A stretch of DNA of 64,000 nt. It comes from Quercus robur. Taxonomy: Eukaryota > Streptophyta > Magnoliopsida > Fagales > Fagaceae. The notes under the pieces are model-generated. The model searched no databases. It was not told where the DNA came from and saw nothing but the letters and a program-made list of their open reading frames with translations. Both the position numbers and the translations under genes were made by a program. The stretch covers positions 18,885,656-18,949,655 of the forward strand of contig NC_065538.1 in NCBI RefSeq assembly GCF_932294415.1, in the 5' to 3' direction. This document shows positions 60,201-64,000 of this stretch, piece by piece. The stretch's first letter is position 1; each line of letters begins with the position of its first letter.

Positions 60201-61361
60201 AATTGCACTAGCTGCCCTCTTTACTCTTAAGGCCGAGAATTGTATTTTTCTTTTTTCTCTCTGATGCCTTAGAGTGAATAATTTTTGTATTTCTATCTCC
60301 TAATCCAAACCATTGAATTTTAGCCCTTTGCTGCCACATAATTTCCTCATTGTCAAAGAGGTCATTGATCTCTTTTCTTAACTGGTTGATTTCTCCTCCC
60401 AAGCTTCCTTTTCTATTTATCGCAACCATATCACTTAGAGCTTTCTTTTTTATCTGAATCTGCTTTGGTACCCGCCCAAAGGTGGACATATTCCATCTAC
60501 TAAGCTCTGATGCACACTGGTTTAGTCTCTCTGCCATACCTCTAGGGTTATTTTGGTTTGTACTATTCCTCCAGGTAACCTCAATAATATCCCTACATTC
60601 TTCCTTTTTCATCCATATCGCCTCAAAATGAAACTTCTTCCTTCTGGGCTGTTGGTAAGCAACATAATCCTAAATTAGTAAAGCAAAATGATCTGAGGTT
60701 GAATCCACAATATGGTGAACTCTAGCCTCATTGTAATTATTGGTCCAACCTTGCATTGCAAAAGCTTTGTCTAGCCTTAGATACACTCTGTCATCCCTTT
60801 CTTACATGTTGCACCATGTGAACTTAGGGCCAATGAACCCCAGGTCTTTGAAGCTACAAGCATTGACAGCTGATCTAAACCCTTCCATTTGCCTTTGGGT
60901 TCTTCGTGCTCCTCCCATTTTTTCACCCATCAAAAGTATCTCGTTAAAATCTCTAAGGCATAACCATGGTTGTTGATACCTTCTATTTAATGCTTTGAGT
61001 TGGTCCCATGACTCCTTCCTCCTCTGCGTTTCAGGATGTCCATAAAAGCCGGTAATTCTCCATTTGAAATTTGAAGGTTCATCAATGACTATTGCATCAA
61101 TGAAATTTCCAACATATCCCATAATTTCCAGCTTGGTTTCTTTCTTCCATAGCATCGCCATGCCGCTACAATTCTTAGATTTGGCACCATTAAACCAAAA
61201 ACAAAGCCAGTCTTCTCTTTTGCTCGCCTTATATTTTTCTTATGCAATTTAGTCTCCATTAAGAAGACTATATCGGGATCCCAGCATTGCTTAATTTCTC
61301 ACAGTGCGTTAACTGTTCGAGGGTTCCTAAGCCCCCGGTAGTTCCAGCTTAAGGCCTTCAT
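57265..61361 (-). pseudogene. LINE ORF2: endonuclease, reverse transcriptase, RNase H (disabled)
   Basis: Starts ATG at 61361 (MKALSWNYRGLRNPRTV), two bases after the ORF1 stop, with TGA already at codon 21 (61301-61299). Seen in order on the minus strand: AP-type endonuclease, where the usual GDFNE appears as RDFNE (near 60915) and GPKFTWCN follows; reverse transcriptase with APGPDG (near 60000), TGLRQGDPLS (near 59440) and the catalytic FADD at 59301-59290; the SKLEGGMGFRNL region near 58780; the zf-RVT module WHLKISAKIRIFAWR near 58170; and RNase H with linker SWSIWYNRNQK (near 57880), ending near 57265. Multiple stops and frameshifts break it. The RNase H has NVDRV where NxDGA is usual. 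Confidence 0.9.
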
Positions 61362-61363
61362 TA

Positions 61364-62802
61364 CTACTGGCGGTGCTGCACAGTAGCCACCGCCAATAGC
61401 TCATTAATCTGATCATCATCAAGAGTATGCACTTCACACATATGTTTCAGAGGCCTCTCATATAGGTCTTTAACATCCTCTGGTCTTTCCTCCCTTTTTG
61501 TGCCTATTGAAGGGGTTTGGGTTAATGACATTTGATTTTGGGCCTTACCCATTTCCCTAGCTATCTTTCTCCACTTTCCTTTACTTTGGGCTTTCTTATC
61601 TTTTACTGAGTCTAAGTTAGAGATATTACATACCTTATCCTCTTTGGTCTTTAACTTGCTTTTATTTGGGCTGGTTACGTCCTGTGCTTCTTCATTGGGC
61701 TTCTGACTTTGGCCCACACTTGATAGTGCATCTTCGTTCATCTTGAACAACTTTCTGACCAGAACCTGTTTAGTTCCCATTTCACCTTTAGATTTTCCAT
61801 CCTTTTGCCTCGATTCTCACCCCTCTTTTTCTTTACTATCCCATCTTTCCGGGTTGTCTGTTGATAGAGAATCTGACATCTCTGTGTCTGCATTACCACT
61901 GTTCTAACTTTCCTTCTGCATCTTGGTTTCCCTACCTCCAGTTTGATTTTGAATTGAATTTAAATTTTCGATCTTTCTCGGCTCCGTCTGAAACCTTCCT
62001 CTGTTATTCTCATCTTCACTAGACTCATGGCCTTTACTAGTTGATGGCCTCATCCTATCCGATCCTCCTTTGATTGCATTCCCTGCTTTAAGCCATTCAC
62101 CATACTGAGGGTTTGTCCATTGCCATTCCAAGCTTTCATGGCAATGCCTATTGTCATGCCCAAGTATTCCACAATTGAAGCAAAACATTGGTAGTCGTTT
62201 GTACTTAAAAGTAACCCAACATCTTCCTCCTTCCACATTAGTGATGTGCCCCCATCTCCTTAGAGGTTTGTCAATAGGTAGTTCTACCTTAATCCGCATG
62301 AACTTGGCTTGGTCATCTTGCCAGGACCGTTTATCTACCTCAACCACTTGACCAATTTTATTTCCAATCACCTTACCAACTGCCTCAATCATATTCTCAA
62401 AGGGCAAACCCATACCTAAACCCAAAAGGGTGAGTGGGTGAAACTGATGTTAGCTGAAGATAGTCATTTCCTCCATCGGCAAAGAAGGAGGAGGTTGTTC
62501 TCAAAATTCCAAGGTCCACTTTTTTCAACCCACTCCATTCGGTACCTTGAGCTGAACTTAAATTGTAGAATGTTATTCCCCACCTCAACTATTCTTAAAT
62601 CCGAACCCATCTTCCATGCCAATCTCAATGTACTCTTGAGAGCTCCTAGATTTGGCTATCGATCTGATAGTAGATGCCTAAATAAGCTTAGCGAACATTC
62701 CTCAAGTAGCTTTGGTTTACTCGTGGTTGATATAGGGATATCTTCTTCCTCCTCATTTTTAAGTTGTAGATTCTGTAGGCTTTCAACGATTCTTTGTTCC
62801 AT
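61364..62802 (-). pseudogene. LINE ORF1: DUF4283 and zinc-knuckle RNA-binding protein (disabled)
   Basis: Begins MEQRIVESLQNLQL at 62802, then a DUF4283-like region (WNFENNLLLLCRWRK, PFWV-VW, LPFENMIEAVG) and a CCHC zinc knuckle CFNCGILGHDNRHC near 62160, and a charged C-terminus with a stop at 61366-61364. Damage seen: at least three in-frame stops before 62415, a one-base deletion near 62420, and two more stops (61904-61906 and about 61820). ORF1 would package the element's RNA. Confidence 0.85.
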
Positions 62803-62948
62803 TCTAATATTGTGTGGATTCTCCTCAGTGGGAAGAGTAATCCAAGATATATCTCCTATAGCTGAATCTACTGGAGAAAGAGAGCTCGCATCTTCCGAGA
62901 GAGAAATACTCCTATAAGGGAGAGAGAAAATTGTTCATGTTTAAGCTT

Positions 62949-63947
62949 ACATTTAAGCAACTTGGGCCATTGAATACGGGTAAGAATTTGTCACATCAAC
63001 GTTTTATAAAAAAAGTTGTAAAATAATTTGTGAATGTAGCATTTACTCACATGATAATAATTGAGTTGGCTTAAAAAAAAGGTCTACTTGGCATTCTAAA
63101 ATGACATGTCTTATTTTGATTGGGCCATCTCTATTAAAACACACTGGCGTTTCGTTTCGTCCCACATTGAGAATTGAAGAAACTGAAATAGGCCTCTCCT
63201 TCCTTGCTTTCTTTCTTTCTACTCATTTTCACAGCAGCAGAGAAACAAGCAAAGTCGCTCTGATCGTTTCTTTTCCCAACAGGTCCGCTTCTCTTTTCTC
63301 ATTTCTCATCAATCAAAAACACCTATCTCTTTTTTTTATATATATGTCGTTATATTACGTTAATATTGTTTTTCTGGGTTCTATCAGATCGATCAATTGT
63401 ATGAAACTCATGTGTCTATGCTCGAAATTTAGTTTGTTATTTTTGTTATTTTTTAAGATTTTTGCGAAATTAGATCGATTTTGCTTCGTTATATCTGACC
63501 CTAATTCAGCAATCTGAGATCTAAGACAAAGTGTTCAAATTTCTATTACTATCAGATCTGAATTCATGAGCTTTTTGAACAAATTCTATTCCCATCTGGT
63601 AGCTGGGAAAAAGGTAGTAATAGAAGAGAAACTGAAACTTTGAGATCATATTTCTATTATTTGTTAGCTTAGAAATAATGGGTAGCTCATGTAATTTATT
63701 CAATTTTCGGGTTTTTTAGGATTTGAGGAAAGACGTAGAATTTTGAGGTTTTTATTGAGTTTGTTTATCATGTTCTTGCACTTTCTTAGCAAACAAATGG
63801 TGGGTTATGTTTAAAATTTTAGATGATTTCACGTTTTGAAGGATTGGAATTTATGTGCAAAAAATCAATTGGAGGATGAATCTGTTGTAATTTAGGTTTA
63901 CTTCTTTTGTTCTGAGCAGTGGATTAAAGTGTGTTAAACGGTAGAAA
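62949..63947 (+). promoter_or_regulatory. SEC13 promoter, leader and 5'-UTR intron
   Basis: The sequence after the LINE leads into a transcribed-looking leader. A plausible leader intron runs from 63283 (CAACAG|GTCCGC) to 63919 (TCTGAGCAG|TGG), and the start codon follows 28 nt later. The donor is weaker than usual, so the exact 5' splice site is uncertain. Open frames within (63101-63517) have no recognisable domain. Confidence 0.45.
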
Positions 63948-64000
63948 ATGCCTTCGCAAAAGATTGAAACTGGTCACCAAGACGTGGTCCATGATGTGGC
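63948..64000 (+). CDS. SEC13: SEC13 homologue, N-terminal fragment (cut by window edge)
   Basis: The first 17 codons read MPSQKIETGHQDVVHDV, followed by a partial codon at the window end. This matches the start of plant SEC13 WD40 proteins, where the sequence leads into the first blade (HDV-MDYYGKR-type). SEC13 is a beta-propeller of the COPII outer coat, with SEC31, and of the nuclear pore Y-complex. Only the N-terminus is visible, so the call rests on 17 residues plus the non-coding leader exon structure. Confidence 0.75.
   Translation, partial: MPSQKIETGHQDVVHDV

Larger units (their letters stand above)
57191..62935 (-). mobile_element. Essentially full-length L1-type LINE retrotransposon, inactive
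   Basis: CATGTTTAAGCTT at 57178-57190 is repeated exactly at 62936-62948, a 13-bp target-site duplication. The insert is 5.7 kb, with a T-rich start (the A-rich 3' tail on the minus strand) next to the left copy and a leader at the right copy. On the minus strand it carries ORF1 (61364-62802) and ORF2 (57265-61361), both with stops or frameshifts. The 5' end is not truncated in any obvious way, which is uncommon for plant LINEs. Confidence 0.92.

Noticed and set aside
60740-62917. Plus-strand frames over the LINE
   Set aside because: Antisense to the element's own ORFs.
63101-63517. 138-codon frame before SEC13
   Set aside because: It crosses the proposed leader exon and intron and has no domain; the low-complexity Phe/Leu/Ser content fits pyrimidine-rich leader DNA.

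Overview
The window is nuclear DNA of a flowering plant, almost certainly a eudicot and probably a woody one. Evidence: GT-AG introns in AT-rich DNA, plant-only gene families (HD-ZIP III, DUF1677, MUT9-like kinase), plant SINEs, L1-type LINEs and many short inverted-repeat elements. Some repeats look like those of Fagales (oak relatives), but that is recollection and not provable from the sequence. No tRNA, rRNA, CRISPR or prokaryotic operon is visible.

Five genes are well supported. (1) 3655-11840 (+), 16 coding exons, 730 aa: casein-kinase-1-related nuclear MUT9-like kinase. (2) 13028-16888 (+), 9 exons, 347 aa: 1,4-dihydroxy-2-naphthoyl-CoA synthase of phylloquinone synthesis, with an N-terminal peroxisomal PTS2. 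(3) 25814-26383 (+), one exon, 189 aa: DUF1677 protein. (4) 31482-38974 (-), 18 coding exons, 838 aa: HD-ZIP III regulator of the CORONA/ATHB-15 type, with its miR165/166 site split across an intron. (5) 63948 to the window edge (+): first codons of SEC13 (COPII coat/nuclear pore) behind a 5'-UTR intron. A sixth, tentative gene at 28191-28794 (+) would encode a 65-aa Gln/Lys-rich protein behind a good TATA box.

The rest is repeat-rich. Positions 1-1621 hold an LTR-like stretch and a LINE RNase H fragment. 16.9-25.6 kb has two SINEs or SINE-like insertions with 14-bp target duplications, an antisense LTR, a three-copy ~280-bp tandem repeat and MITEs. 26.4-31.4 kb has MITEs, another copy of the short SINE and an LTR-like block with ~207-bp tandem repeats. 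40-57 kb carries inverted-repeat elements (one of 725 bp; one containing a perfect 38-bp palindrome), decayed LINE ends and a TRIM-like tandem. 57,191-62,935 (-) is an essentially full-length L1-type LINE bounded by a 13-bp target duplication; it landed in the edge of the TRIM-like repeat and is now disabled by stops and frameshifts.

The genes are unrelated housekeeping or developmental genes and form no pathway cluster. I found no convincing new multi-gene system. The most novel items are the small gene candidate, the short SINE family and the compact TRIM-like tandem. Exon coordinates come from reading splice sites and checking that the frame stays open throughout.
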